Part shown: positions 23,490 through 31,030 of the stretch, in pieces | Position numbering within the stretch: the first letter of the stretch is position 1 | Layout: each line of letters begins with the position of its first letter | Assembly (NCBI GenBank): GCA_963611685.1 | Contig: CAVDSU010000005.1 | Span: 1-47,065, forward strand | DNA length: 47,065 nt | Direction: 5' to 3' | Source: UBA1724 sp963611685 | Lineage (GTDB): Bacteria; Verrucomicrobiota; Lentisphaeria; Oligosphaerales; Oligosphaeraceae | The notes under the pieces: generated by a model | What the model saw: the letters and a program-made list of their open reading frames with translations, nothing else | The model's database searches: none | Told to the model about the DNA's origin: nothing | Position numbers and translations under genes: made by a program

Positions 23490-24683
23490 CTAGGTACTTA
23501 CAAGTCCCACAGCGCTCATCCGCTTTTGGATTTCCGAGAGGATCTCGTGTGCCAATCGGGTCTTTTCCCACAGGGGCAGAGTCATGGGTTCTGCGTCGGG
23601 GGAGAGCAGCGTGACCTGGTTGGTGTCCACGGCGAAGCCGCATCCGGGCTTTCGGATATCGTTTGCGCAGATGAGATCGCAGTGTTTTTTGCGGAGCTTC
23701 ACAGCGGCATTGAACTCCATGTCGTCGGACTCCGCGGCAAAGCCCACCAGGTAGGGCCGCTTCGGGAGGCCCCCCAGCGTCGCCAGGATATCGGGAGTGC
23801 GCTTCAAGGGCAGGACCAGCCCCTGCTCCTTGTCGTCGCTCTTCTTGATCTTGGTATTTTCGTAGTGCAATGGCTGGAAGTCCGCGACGGCGGCGGCCAG
23901 GATGGCCACATTGGCCTCCTGCCAGTGCTCCATGACCGCCTGGTGCATCTGCTGCGCGGAGCGCACGGGGATGCAGGTCAGCCCGGGGAGTCCCGTGGAG
24001 GGCGGCGGGGCGGCGATGGGACCATGGACCAGGGTGACGCGTGCGCCCCGGAGGGCGGCGTCCCGTGCCAGCGCCACGCCCATCTTTCCCGTGGAGCGGT
24101 TGGAGAGGAATCGGACGGGATCGATGTCCTCCACGGTGGGTCCAGCGGTGACGAGGAGGGAGAGTCCGGCGAGATCCTGCCGTGTCAGGAGCTGCTCCGC
24201 ATGGAAGAGCAGGGTGTCCAGGGGCGGCAGTCCCAGGGATCCCATGGCCCCCAAAGCGAAGGGGGCCTCGCTTTGGAGCACCCGGCTGCCCTCCGGCAAC
24301 AACGCCTCCAGGGCGCCGCTGTCCACCGGTGACTCCCCCGATACCACCGGCAAGGCCGCCAACACCGGCTTCCCCGCCGCAAGCAACTCCTCCCGAGCTT
24401 TTCCCCGGCAAAAGACCTCCAATACCCGCGGCGAAACCGGCGACAACATCACGAGATCCTGCTGACGGAAGACCTCGCGGTCCAGCTTTTCAATGGGCAG
24501 ACAGGGATGACCCGATAGCGTGGCCCAGGAGAGCTCCCCCACAAAGGCCAATGCCGAGGGACCCCCATACGCCGTGGGCGCAACCTGGACGGTATAGTGT
24601 TTCTTCCCCAGACGATTCACCAACTCCACACCATAGAGCAGGCTGGCGGGACCATCGGGAATGAGCAGTATCTTGCCGGACAT
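23490..24683 (-). CDS. coaBC: CoaBC-like protein: intact phosphopantothenoylcysteine synthetase with degenerate decarboxylase half
   Basis: A 397-residue protein of normal CoaBC length. The C-terminal CoaB half (174-397) looks active: LVTAGPTVEDIDPVRFLSNR, STGKMGVALA, AAAVADFQP and the KIKK lysines (278-281). CoaB joins CTP-activated 4'-phosphopantothenate to cysteine. The N-terminal CoaC half (1-165) keeps the fold pattern but has lost the FMN and active-site motifs: the TGGIAAYK loop reads PDGPASLLYG, PATANT reads SPVSPRV, PAMNxxMW is replaced by LPVVSGESPVDS, and the catalytic His is not evident. Decarboxylation may need another enzyme. Its last codons lie inside a repeat module. Symbol given for family, not full activity. 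Confidence 0.85.
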   Translation of the reverse strand: MSGKILLIPDGPASLLYGVELVNRLGKKHYTVQVAPTAYGGPSALAFVGELSWATLSGHPCLPIEKLDREVFRQQDLVMLSPVSPRVLEVFCRGKAREELLAAGKPVLAALPVVSGESPVDSGALEALLPEGSRVLQSEAPFALGAMGSLGLPPLDTLLFHAEQLLTRQDLAGLSLLVTAGPTVEDIDPVRFLSNRSTGKMGVALARDAALRGARVTLVHGPIAAPPPSTGLPGLTCIPVRSAQQMHQAVMEHWQEANVAILAAAVADFQPLHYENTKIKKSDDKEQGLVLPLKRTPDILATLGGLPKRPYLVGFAAESDDMEFNAAVKLRKKHCDLICANDIRKPGCGFAVDTNQVTLLSPDAEPMTLPLWEKTRLAHEILSEIQKRMSAVGLVST

Positions 24684-24693
24684 TATTTTTCGG

Positions 24694-24809
24694 AAAAAGG
24701 AGGAAGGAGGTAGGAGGAAGGAGGAAGTTTGGCCAAGGTTTCGGCGTTCGCCGAAACCTCGCGTCGGAATCTACCGACGCGTGCGCCAAGCGCGCTCAAA
24801 TTGGCGCGC
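24694..24809 (-). repeat. hairpin/TTCCTCC leader element, copy 3 (coaBC leader)
   Basis: On the minus strand, reading toward coaBC: GCGCGCC/GAGCGCGC hairpin (24790-24809), TTGGCGCAC link, hairpin GCGTCGG/CCGACGC (24761-24780), hairpin AGGTTTCGGCG/CGCCGAAACCT (24736-24759), TTGGCC, then a TTCCTCC-type tract ending in five T (24694-24727), 10 bases before the coaBC ATG. All stems are perfect although their sequences differ from the other copies. Confidence 0.88.
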
Positions 24810-25122
24810 AAATGCACCGGTGGGCGAAAATGCACCGATGGGCGGAAGAGCGTTGGCAGGGGTACGGGGGCGGCAGCACCCGTCCTTTGGGTGGCCGGCT
24901 GGGCAAAGCCGCTCTTAGGCTAGCCACAGTCGCGAAGGCGGCATTTTCCCGTACCGCCATCCGCGATGGCGGAAGAGCCGCGCAGCGACCTTGCAACTAG
25001 CCACTACCCACTAATCTGCTAAGTACTAAAGCCGGGTGGCCGGCTGGGCAAAGCCGCTCTTAGGCTAGCCACAGTCGCGAAGGCGGCGGTGGGCACGGCG
25101 CGCGGTGTGCCCGGCGCGCGGG
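24810..25122. repeat. modular repeat array between mazG and coaBC
   Basis: No gene is seen. From left: a half hairpin ending GGGCGGAAGAGCG (about 24838-24850); the ACGGG...CCCGTCCTTTGG hairpin (about 24863-24890); the CTCTTAGGCTAGCC...GAAGGCGGC module (about 24911-24942); the hairpin CCGCCATC-CGC-GATGGCGG (24954-24972); the GCGACCTTGCA arm; the TAG-rich module (about 24995-25031); a second copy of the CTCTTAGGCTAGCC module (25060-25089); and a GC-rich inverted repeat at the mazG 3' end (about 25090-25122). Confidence 0.84.
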
Positions 25123-25911
25123 TCATTCTTTCGCTTTTGCCTTCTTCCAGAGTCGGAGCCACTCTTCGGGGGAGTTCTCTTCCAGGGTGCGTCCGGCGGC
25201 CTTGGTGTCGGCCTCCATGGAGCGGAAGCGCCTATGGAATCGTGCGATGGTGGCGTGCAGCGCCTCCTCGGCCTCCACATCGTGGACCTGGCAGAGGCTG
25301 GTGAGTGCGAAGAGCAGATCCCCCGCCTCGCGGGCGAAGGCCGCCTGGTCGCCCTGCGCCAGCGCCTCCTTTACCTCGGCGAGCTCCTCCTCGACCTTCG
25401 CCAACGCATCCTGGGGATCCTGCCATCGGAAGCCCTTTCGCCCCGCCTTGACCAGCGTCTTCTGGGCGCGGGAGAGCCCCGGCATATTTCGGGGGACCCC
25501 ATCCAGGGCGGAGGTGCGTTTGGACTGCTCGCCCGCCTCGCCGACCTTGGAACGCTCCCAGGACCCCAGCGCCTCCTTGGCGTCGGAGGCCCTCGCCGCC
25601 TCGCCAAATACGTGTGGATGGCGGCGAATCAGCTTGTCGGCCTCCTCGCGGCAAATCTCCTCCAGGGTGTATTCGCCGGCCTCCTGTCCCATCTGGGCAT
25701 GAAAGACCACCTGGAGCAATAAATCGCCCAACTCCTCGCGAATGCCCTCCAGATTCCTCTCTTCCAGGGCATCCAGGAATTCGCCCGTCTCCTCCACAAG
25801 ATTCTTTTTAATGGATTCGTGGGTCTGGACGCGGTCCCAGGGACAGCCATCGGGCTGCCGCAGGCGCCGCACGATCTCCGTCAGACGGAGGAATTCGCTG
25901 GCATCGCTCAT
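25123..25911 (-). CDS. mazG: nucleoside triphosphate pyrophosphohydrolase MazG
   Basis: A 262-residue MazG with both all-alpha pyrophosphohydrolase domains. The first shows LRQPDGCPWDRVQTHESIKK and EETGEFLDALEE, the second KVEEELAEVKEAL with EAGDLLFALTSL, giving the EExxE...ExxD metal sites in each half. It hydrolyses NTPs to NMP and pyrophosphate and limits misincorporation and the ppGpp response. It follows the solute-binding lipoprotein gene after 59 bases. The leader contains CTTTCTGCCTTTTCTG and no Shine-Dalgarno site. Confidence 0.96.
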   Translation of the reverse strand: MSDASEFLRLTEIVRRLRQPDGCPWDRVQTHESIKKNLVEETGEFLDALEERNLEGIREELGDLLLQVVFHAQMGQEAGEYTLEEICREEADKLIRRHPHVFGEAARASDAKEALGSWERSKVGEAGEQSKRTSALDGVPRNMPGLSRAQKTLVKAGRKGFRWQDPQDALAKVEEELAEVKEALAQGDQAAFAREAGDLLFALTSLCQVHDVEAEEALHATIARFHRRFRSMEADTKAAGRTLEENSPEEWLRLWKKAKAKE

Positions 25912-25970
25912 GGTTCAGAAAAGGCAGAAAGGCGGAAAAAATACAGAAAGGCGGGTCGGGCGCCGTGTCG

Positions 25971-27056
25971 TTAGAATTCCCAGGAGTGTCCCAGGAAGTT
26001 CGCGGCATTCTCCCGGGTAATGGACGTGAGGGGCAGAATCATGATTTCCGGAGTCTCGTGGGCGATGCCGGACTGCTGGGCGCGTTTGACATGCTTTGCG
26101 GTGGCCATGATGGCCTCGTAGAGCATTCGGGGCGGATAGGTGATGTTGTAGGGGACCAGGGGATGCCCGTCCTGGATCATGCGGTTCACGCGGGGATCCC
26201 CGCCGCCGCCCACGAAGATCTTTACGTCGTCGCGGTCGGTGCTCTCGTAGGCGGGCAGCGCCTGCAGCAGGATCTCGTCCCAGCCCGTCCAGACGGCGTC
26301 AATGGGGGACTTTTCGCGCTCCAGGACACGGAACATCGCCTCGCGCGGACTGATGCCCTCGTTGGGCCAGGAGACCACCTCCAGTTCCATGTCGGGATGG
26401 CGGCGGATGCCGTCGCGGAAGTTCGCCAGGCGGCTGCGCAGCGCGGAGTTTCGCAGGTCGGTAAACGCCAGGACCTTCCCCTTGGCATTCTCGCCGCCCA
26501 GGACCTTCGCAATGGCCTCCACACTCTCGTTGCCCATGCGGATGTTGTCGCCGGTCACATAGACGTCCAGGTTGTCGGGAAAGAGGATGTTGTTGCTCAC
26601 CGCAGTGACGATGACGCCCTTGAGCCAGAGCTTTTCGCAGATGTCGGAGAGGCTGGTGGCGAAGGCGGGGGTGAGAATGATCACGCCGTCCACATTTTCG
26701 TCCCATTGGAGGGACTGGAGGGTCTCGCGCTGCTGGGCTTCCGTGGAGTCCACCTTTACGTTCACCTGGAAATTCGGCTCGTTCTTCTCCAGGGTCTTTC
26801 GGGCGAACCAGACCCAGCTGAGGGCCTGCGCCACCCAGGGAGTGCCGTCTTTGTAGAAGGAGACCACCAGGCGGGTCTTGCCCTTTTCACTGCCGAGCTT
26901 CTCGTTCATGAGGGACTCGAGATCGTCGTCCGTGGGATTCTCGGAGCCCCTCAGGAAGGCCTCCGGCTTGCAGGAGCACAACACTAGGGAGAGCAACGAC
27001 AGGCAGGCGAGGAGGAACAGCGCGGAGGCAGTCAGATGTCTGGGTTTCCAGGTCAT
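25971..27056 (-). CDS. periplasmic solute-binding lipoprotein, ribose/sugar-binding (Peripla_BP) type
   Basis: A 361-residue protein with a lipoprotein signal (LVLCSC, Cys29). The mature part has the two-lobed sugar-binding pattern: VDGVIILTPAFATSLS, GVIVTAVSNNI, VTGDNIRMGNESVEAI, KVLAFTDLRNSALRSRLANF, and DAVWTGWDEILLQALPAYE. It resembles ribose or LacI-type binding proteins. Its ATG directly abuts the stop of the ABC exporter gene, so they are coupled. An importer permease and ATPase are absent, so it may sense a ligand or belong to a transporter elsewhere. The ligand is unknown. Confidence 0.8.
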   Translation of the reverse strand: MTWKPRHLTASALFLLACLSLLSLVLCSCKPEAFLRGSENPTDDDLESLMNEKLGSEKGKTRLVVSFYKDGTPWVAQALSWVWFARKTLEKNEPNFQVNVKVDSTEAQQRETLQSLQWDENVDGVIILTPAFATSLSDICEKLWLKGVIVTAVSNNILFPDNLDVYVTGDNIRMGNESVEAIAKVLGGENAKGKVLAFTDLRNSALRSRLANFRDGIRRHPDMELEVVSWPNEGISPREAMFRVLEREKSPIDAVWTGWDEILLQALPAYESTDRDDVKIFVGGGGDPRVNRMIQDGHPLVPYNITYPPRMLYEAIMATAKHVKRAQQSGIAHETPEIMILPLTSITRENAANFLGHSWEF

Positions 27057-28898
27057 TCAGGGGGCTCCTTTTCGGGTGGCGAAGAGACGAAATTCGGGAG
27101 AGCGCTCGAGCAGCTCGTGGTAGCTGCCCAGGGCGACGGGGCGTCCGTCCTCCAGGAAGAGGACTCGGTCGTAGTTGGGGAGAGTCTCCAGGCGGTGGGT
27201 GACCGCCACCAGGGTGATCTTTCCGCGGAGGGCCTTCAGGGACTGCTGGAGCAGCTCCTGGGTGCGGGGATCCAGGGCGCTGGTCGCTTCGTCCAGGAAA
27301 AGGACCTCGCGGTGATGGAAGAGCGCACGCGCTAAGACCAGCCGCTGGGACTGTCCGCCGGAGAGGCCCTGGCCATCCGCGCCAACCCGGGTATCCAGGC
27401 CCTCGGGGAGGCCGGAGGGATCTAGCTGGCAGAGCGACAACGACTCCTTCAGGGAGCGCTCCTGCTCTTCGGAGAGGGGCTCCGCGGAGAGGGCGACATT
27501 GGCGCGGGCGGTGCCCTCTAGGAGGAAGGGGCGTTGCGGGACATAGGAGAGGGTATGCCACCAGGCAGCGCGGTTGAGGGGCGTCAGCGGCGTGTCGTCA
27601 AGGGCAACCTGGCCCCTCTGGGGCGTCCGCAAGCCCAACAGCAGCGCCAACAGCGTGCTCTTTCCGCAGCCGGTGTGGCCCACAATCGCCAGGCTCTCGC
27701 CACGGTGGATCACCAATTCCGGAAGCGCCAGCGCGGGGGCGTCTTGTCCGGGGTAGGTGAAGGAGAGATCGGTGGCGGAGAGCTCTTTCTTGAGGCCCAG
27801 CGCCTTCGCGGACTCCTCCGACTCCAGGCTCGGAAGCGCATTCTGGAGGCCCTCCAATTCCCGCAAATCCCGGCAGACCTGCACCAGCGAGGGACGGAAC
27901 CGCCGGAATTCCAGGGCGCTCTGCATCAAAAAGACCGAACAGCTCCGCAAGCGCACCAGCGACATGGCGAGCAATGCGATCTGGGGGCCGACCTTCAGCA
28001 CATCGCCGTGCTGGAAGGCCAGCGCCGCCAGCGAGACCGCCATGAGGATGAGGAGGGAGAGGAATTCCAGGGCGGGCCAGGTGGAGCGGATCTGTAGCAT
28101 GGAGGCGCCCTGCGCATTGCTGAGGCCCGTCATGGCGCGGGAGAAGCTCTCCAGGAATCCGCGGCGCTTGCCGTAGATCGCCGCCTCCAGGCTGCCCGAG
28201 AGCGCCTGGGAACACTGTTCCATGGCGGTGGCGCGGCCACTCTGCTCTTGCTGCGCCAGCTTCTTCAGGCGGCTATTCCGGAAGAAGAGCAGCGCCGAGG
28301 CGGTGCCTCCCAGGAGCAGCAGCGCCACTAGGGTCATGAGGGGCGTCCAGCAGAGGAGCAGCAGGATGACGAAGAAGCAGGTGATGCCGCCCCGCAGGAA
28401 TTCCATGAGGGGGCAGAGGGTGCCCAGCACCACGTTGTCGCACTCCACTACCACCTGGTTCAACAGATTCGCACTCCCGCGCGCTTCCCGGAATTCGGCG
28501 GGCGCACGGAGATAGGCGGTCAAAAGCCGCGTGGAGAAATCGCGTCGACGGCGCGCCTGGAAGCGGTATTGGATGGCGGTGCCCCAGATGGACCAGGCGG
28601 TGCGCAGGAGATTCCCCGCCAGCAACGCCACGGCGCCCAGCCAGAGCTGCGCGGTCTCCGAGGAGGCGCCCAGCGCCCGCAGGGCATCCCGGAAGAGATT
28701 CGCGGCGTGGGTGCCCTGGTCGGCGGGGATGAAGAGCGACAAGAAGAGCGGTATGGAGGCCAGCGAGAGGACCTCCAGGATGCCGCCTAGAGTCAGAAAG
28801 CCCGTGAAGAACCCCAGGAATCCCCAGTCGCGTGCGCGCAACAGGAGCCGGAGTTCCTGCCAGGCGGAGGGCTGGTCGGATGGTTTGGCGGCGCTCAC
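27057..28898 (-). CDS. ABC exporter, fused membrane and ATPase domains
   Basis: The longer frame overlaps the oxidoreductase gene, so I choose the GTG at 28896-28898, giving 613 residues; no ATG lies nearby, and a C/T leader (TTCCCCTTTTCCC) precedes it. Residues 20-330 contain about six transmembrane helices; residues 370-613 are the ATPase with GHTGCGKST (407-415), signature LSGGQSQR (512-519), Walker B VLFLDEATSALD (532-543) and switch His568. The type moves lipids, peptides or drugs outward. A terminator and an AT-rich patch with TATATT (about 29074-29079, minus strand) upstream suggest its own promoter. It is coupled to a solute-binding lipoprotein, an unusual partner for an exporter. Confidence 0.88.
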   Translation of the reverse strand: MSAAKPSDQPSAWQELRLLLRARDWGFLGFFTGFLTLGGILEVLSLASIPLFLSLFIPADQGTHAANLFRDALRALGASSETAQLWLGAVALLAGNLLRTAWSIWGTAIQYRFQARRRRDFSTRLLTAYLRAPAEFREARGSANLLNQVVVECDNVVLGTLCPLMEFLRGGITCFFVILLLLCWTPLMTLVALLLLGGTASALLFFRNSRLKKLAQQEQSGRATAMEQCSQALSGSLEAAIYGKRRGFLESFSRAMTGLSNAQGASMLQIRSTWPALEFLSLLILMAVSLAALAFQHGDVLKVGPQIALLAMSLVRLRSCSVFLMQSALEFRRFRPSLVQVCRDLRELEGLQNALPSLESEESAKALGLKKELSATDLSFTYPGQDAPALALPELVIHRGESLAIVGHTGCGKSTLLALLLGLRTPQRGQVALDDTPLTPLNRAAWWHTLSYVPQRPFLLEGTARANVALSAEPLSEEQERSLKESLSLCQLDPSGLPEGLDTRVGADGQGLSGGQSQRLVLARALFHHREVLFLDEATSALDPRTQELLQQSLKALRGKITLVAVTHRLETLPNYDRVLFLEDGRPVALGSYHELLERSPEFRLFATRKGAP

Positions 28899-29113
28899 GG
28901 GAAAAGGGGAATTCAGGGAGAGAGGGAGAGAAGAGGGGGATTCTTCGCCCTGGAAAGGCAAAACGAAAGGGCGGTCTTCCGGGCGGTGGGGGCGGTCGGT
29001 CGATGCGCGCCTCGTGTTCCGCGGGAGGAGGAGGGAATATCGGAGCGCGGGCGCGGCGTCCCCGCAGGAGGAAAATATATGTTGTCGCCGTCCCTCCGGC
29101 GCACGCTCCGCGG

Positions 29114-29161
29114 GGAAAAAGATTCGGTCCCCCGGGAGAAGCTCTCTCAGCCGGGGGACCG
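29114..29161 (-). terminator. Rho-independent terminator after the Gfo/Idh oxidoreductase gene
   Basis: Minus-strand CGGTCCCCCGG pairs perfectly with CCGGGGGACCG (plus 29151-29161 and 29125-29135) around a short loop and is followed by AATC and five T. It begins 12 bases after the stop codon. Confidence 0.85.
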
Positions 29162-29173
29162 TGGGGCGCGGTT

Positions 29174-30223
29174 CTAGAATTTCACGACCTCGTGATTGCG
29201 GCCGGATTCGTAGAGTCCCATGACCATCTTCTGCGTGGTCTCCAAAACCTCCGCCGCCGTGATCGGGGGCTCCTTGCCCGCTGCCAGGCACTGGTAGAAG
29301 TCCTCGATCTCCTTCAGGTGGCTGGCGCCCCAGTAGGAGGGCCCGCCGCCAAAGTTGAAGGCGTTCCGGCTGTCGGGCGCGGCGGAGAAGGTCCGCCCGT
29401 CATTCAGGACGATCGTGGCGCTCTCGGCCTTCATCATGCATTTGCCATTCTCGCAGGAGAGCTCGATCTCCACCTCGGCGTCATGGTTGTAGTAGTTCAT
29501 GGCCCAGAAGGAGGCGCGCACGCCGTTCTTGAAGGTGATCAGGCCATCCGCGCAGTCCTCCACCTCGATGATGCCCTGGTGGGCGCGGTTGGAGAGGGTG
29601 CAGTCGATTTCGGCGATGTCGTAGCCGCAGAACCAGCACATGAGGTCGATGGTGTGGATGGCCTGGTCGATGATGGCGCCGCCGCCCTCCTTGTCCCAGG
29701 TGCCCTTCCAGTTGCTGCTCTGGTAGTAGTCGTTGTCGCGGAACCAGGTCACGTTGCATTTGGCGGCCAGGACCTTCCCCAGACGGCCGGAGTCCAGGCA
29801 CTGCCGAATCAGCTGGCTGCCCGCATTGTAGCGGTTCTGCAAGATCACGCCCAGCTTCCGGCCATATTTCTTGGCGGCCTTCACCATCTCCTCGGCCTGC
29901 TTCATGGAAATCGCCATCGGCTTCTCCGTCAGGACGTCGCAGCCCAGCTTCATCGCCTCAATGGCCACCGGCGCGTGCAGGTAGTGGGGAAGGCAGATGT
30001 GCACCACATCCAACTTCTCCTTCTTGATCATCTCCACGTAGTCCGTGTAGCACTTCGCCGCACCCTTGCCCACGCCCGTGAAAAGCTTGGACATCGCCTG
30101 CGCACGCTCCGGAATCAAATCGCAGACGCCACGGAGCTCAACATTGGGCTGCGCCTTGGCGGGCATGCCATGAAAACGCGAAATCCGACCGCAACCAATG
30201 ATGCCGACACGCAATTTTTTCAT
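29174..30223 (-). CDS. Gfo/Idh/MocA-family NAD(P)-dependent oxidoreductase
   Basis: The start at 30223 (MKKLRVGIIGCGRISRFHG) gives 349 residues and places the Rossmann nucleotide-binding glycines at residues 10-13. VLTEKPMAIS carries the conserved catalytic-site lysine, followed by NRYNAGSQLI. The C-terminal half (about 125-349) is the substrate-binding alpha/beta domain, with GGGAIIDQAIHTIDLMCW typical of sugar and cyclitol dehydrogenases. The substrate is not readable. It is a single-gene unit: terminator behind, repeat-filled gap in front. The upstream TATATT-like patch near 30286-30292 could be its promoter. The leader is T-rich with no Shine-Dalgarno site. Confidence 0.92.
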   Translation of the reverse strand: MKKLRVGIIGCGRISRFHGMPAKAQPNVELRGVCDLIPERAQAMSKLFTGVGKGAAKCYTDYVEMIKKEKLDVVHICLPHYLHAPVAIEAMKLGCDVLTEKPMAISMKQAEEMVKAAKKYGRKLGVILQNRYNAGSQLIRQCLDSGRLGKVLAAKCNVTWFRDNDYYQSSNWKGTWDKEGGGAIIDQAIHTIDLMCWFCGYDIAEIDCTLSNRAHQGIIEVEDCADGLITFKNGVRASFWAMNYYNHDAEVEIELSCENGKCMMKAESATIVLNDGRTFSAAPDSRNAFNFGGGPSYWGASHLKEIEDFYQCLAAGKEPPITAAEVLETTQKMVMGLYESGRNHEVVKF

Positions 30224-30830
30224 AAAAAAAAGGAAAAACGCTGAAAAAAGGAGAAAACCGGGGGATAAAAAAGAAAACTCGCTAAATATAGCCAGCCACA
30301 CCGGGTTTGCGCCTAGCGCCGGCGTAGTTAGCAGGGAGCAGGGAGTAGGTAGTAGGTTTGCAAGGTCGCTGCGCGGCACCTGCCGCGGTACCGTACCGCC
30401 GTTAGGCGGAAGAGCGACAGCGGCATCTTGCAGGCTAGCCACCGTTTTGCCGCGGCAAAACGCCCCGGCGTAGCTGAACCAGCAACTGCTGGTGAAACGA
30501 AGCCGGGTAATGGCTAAATACTAAAGCAGGGGTACGGGGGCAGTTGCCCCCGTCCTTTGGGTGGCCGGCTCGGGAAAGCCGCTTTTAGGCTAGCACCGTT
30601 ATTCGAAGGCGGCAGCGCGCTGGTTCGGCGCAGGGAGCAGGTAGCTGGTAGTAGGTTTGCAAGGTCGCTGCGCGGCACCTGCTGCGGTACCGTACCGCCG
30701 TTAGGCGGAAGAGCGCCGCAGGCACCTTGCAGGCTACCAGGCTACCCACTACCCACTAATCTGCTAAGTACTAAAGCGGGCTAGGGAAAGCCGCTCTTAG
30801 GCTAGCACCGTTATTCGAAGGCGGCATCTC
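30224..30830. repeat. large modular repeat array upstream of the divergent 30223/31031 genes
   Basis: No gene is seen. After an AT-rich promoter-like stretch (30224-30300), the array holds two near copies of one long block, GCAGGGAGCAGG...GTAGGTTTGCAAGG through GGCACCTTGCAGG or GGCATCTTGCAGG (about 30331-30435 and 30631-30735). Each encloses CCGCC-GTTA-GGCGG. Between them are the multi-hairpin module (30437-30514), the strong hairpin ACGGGGGCA/TGCCCCCGT (30534-30553) and a CTTTTAGGCTAGC...GAAGGCGGC module. The second block is followed by the TAG-rich module (about 30740-30776) and another CTCTTAGGCTAGC module (about 30790-30825). Confidence 0.85.
30437..30514 (+). repeat. multi-hairpin module M4, copy 2 (possible structured RNA)
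   Basis: Second copy of the module at 17561-17638. The first stem is a perfect palindrome CGTTTTGCCGCGGCAAAACG (30443-30462), the second is CCAGCA-AC-TGCTGG (30479-30492), and the enclosing stem CCCGGC/GCCGGG is fully paired. Changes from copy 1 keep every stem. Confidence 0.6.
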
Positions 30831-30908
30831 CTCCCCAAAAGCCGTAAAAAAAATGCGTCGTATGGGGGGAAGAAAAAGGCGCATGGGGGTGGAGAAAGCG
30901 GGAAAAGG

Positions 30909-30932
30909 GAATACATTGTGCCTTATGTATTC
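30909..30932 (+). promoter_or_regulatory. inverted repeat, possible operator or promoter-proximal hairpin
   Basis: GAATACAT and ATGTATTC form a perfect 8-bp inverted repeat with an 8-base spacer, about 100 bases before the secreted-protein gene at 31031. It stands out as AT-rich in a GC-rich setting. It could be a regulator-binding site; no regulator gene is adjacent. Confidence 0.35.
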
Positions 30933-31030
30933 CTGGACCGCCCGCGGCAAGCGCCCTGAGGCACTCTTCCGCGCCCGCGAAGCCGCCCCGTTTTTTCGTA
31001 CTTCCTTCCCCCAATAGGTAAAATCCAACG

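Noticed and set aside
25971..28898. Complete sugar ABC importer
   Set aside because: The ABC protein is a fused exporter type and no separate permease is present.
28899..29291. N-terminal extension of the ABC exporter
   Set aside because: It would overlap the oxidoreductase gene and read through a strong terminator; the GTG at 28898 gives a normal exporter length.
30437..30514. tRNA gene
   Set aside because: The hairpins lack an acceptor stem, T-loop GTTCGAATC-like sequence and CCA context; treated as a repeat module.
17849..30830. Insertion-sequence or transposon remnants as the origin of the repeats
   Set aside because: No transposase or recognisable fragment was found, and the modules lack a single consistent terminal inverted repeat with target duplications.
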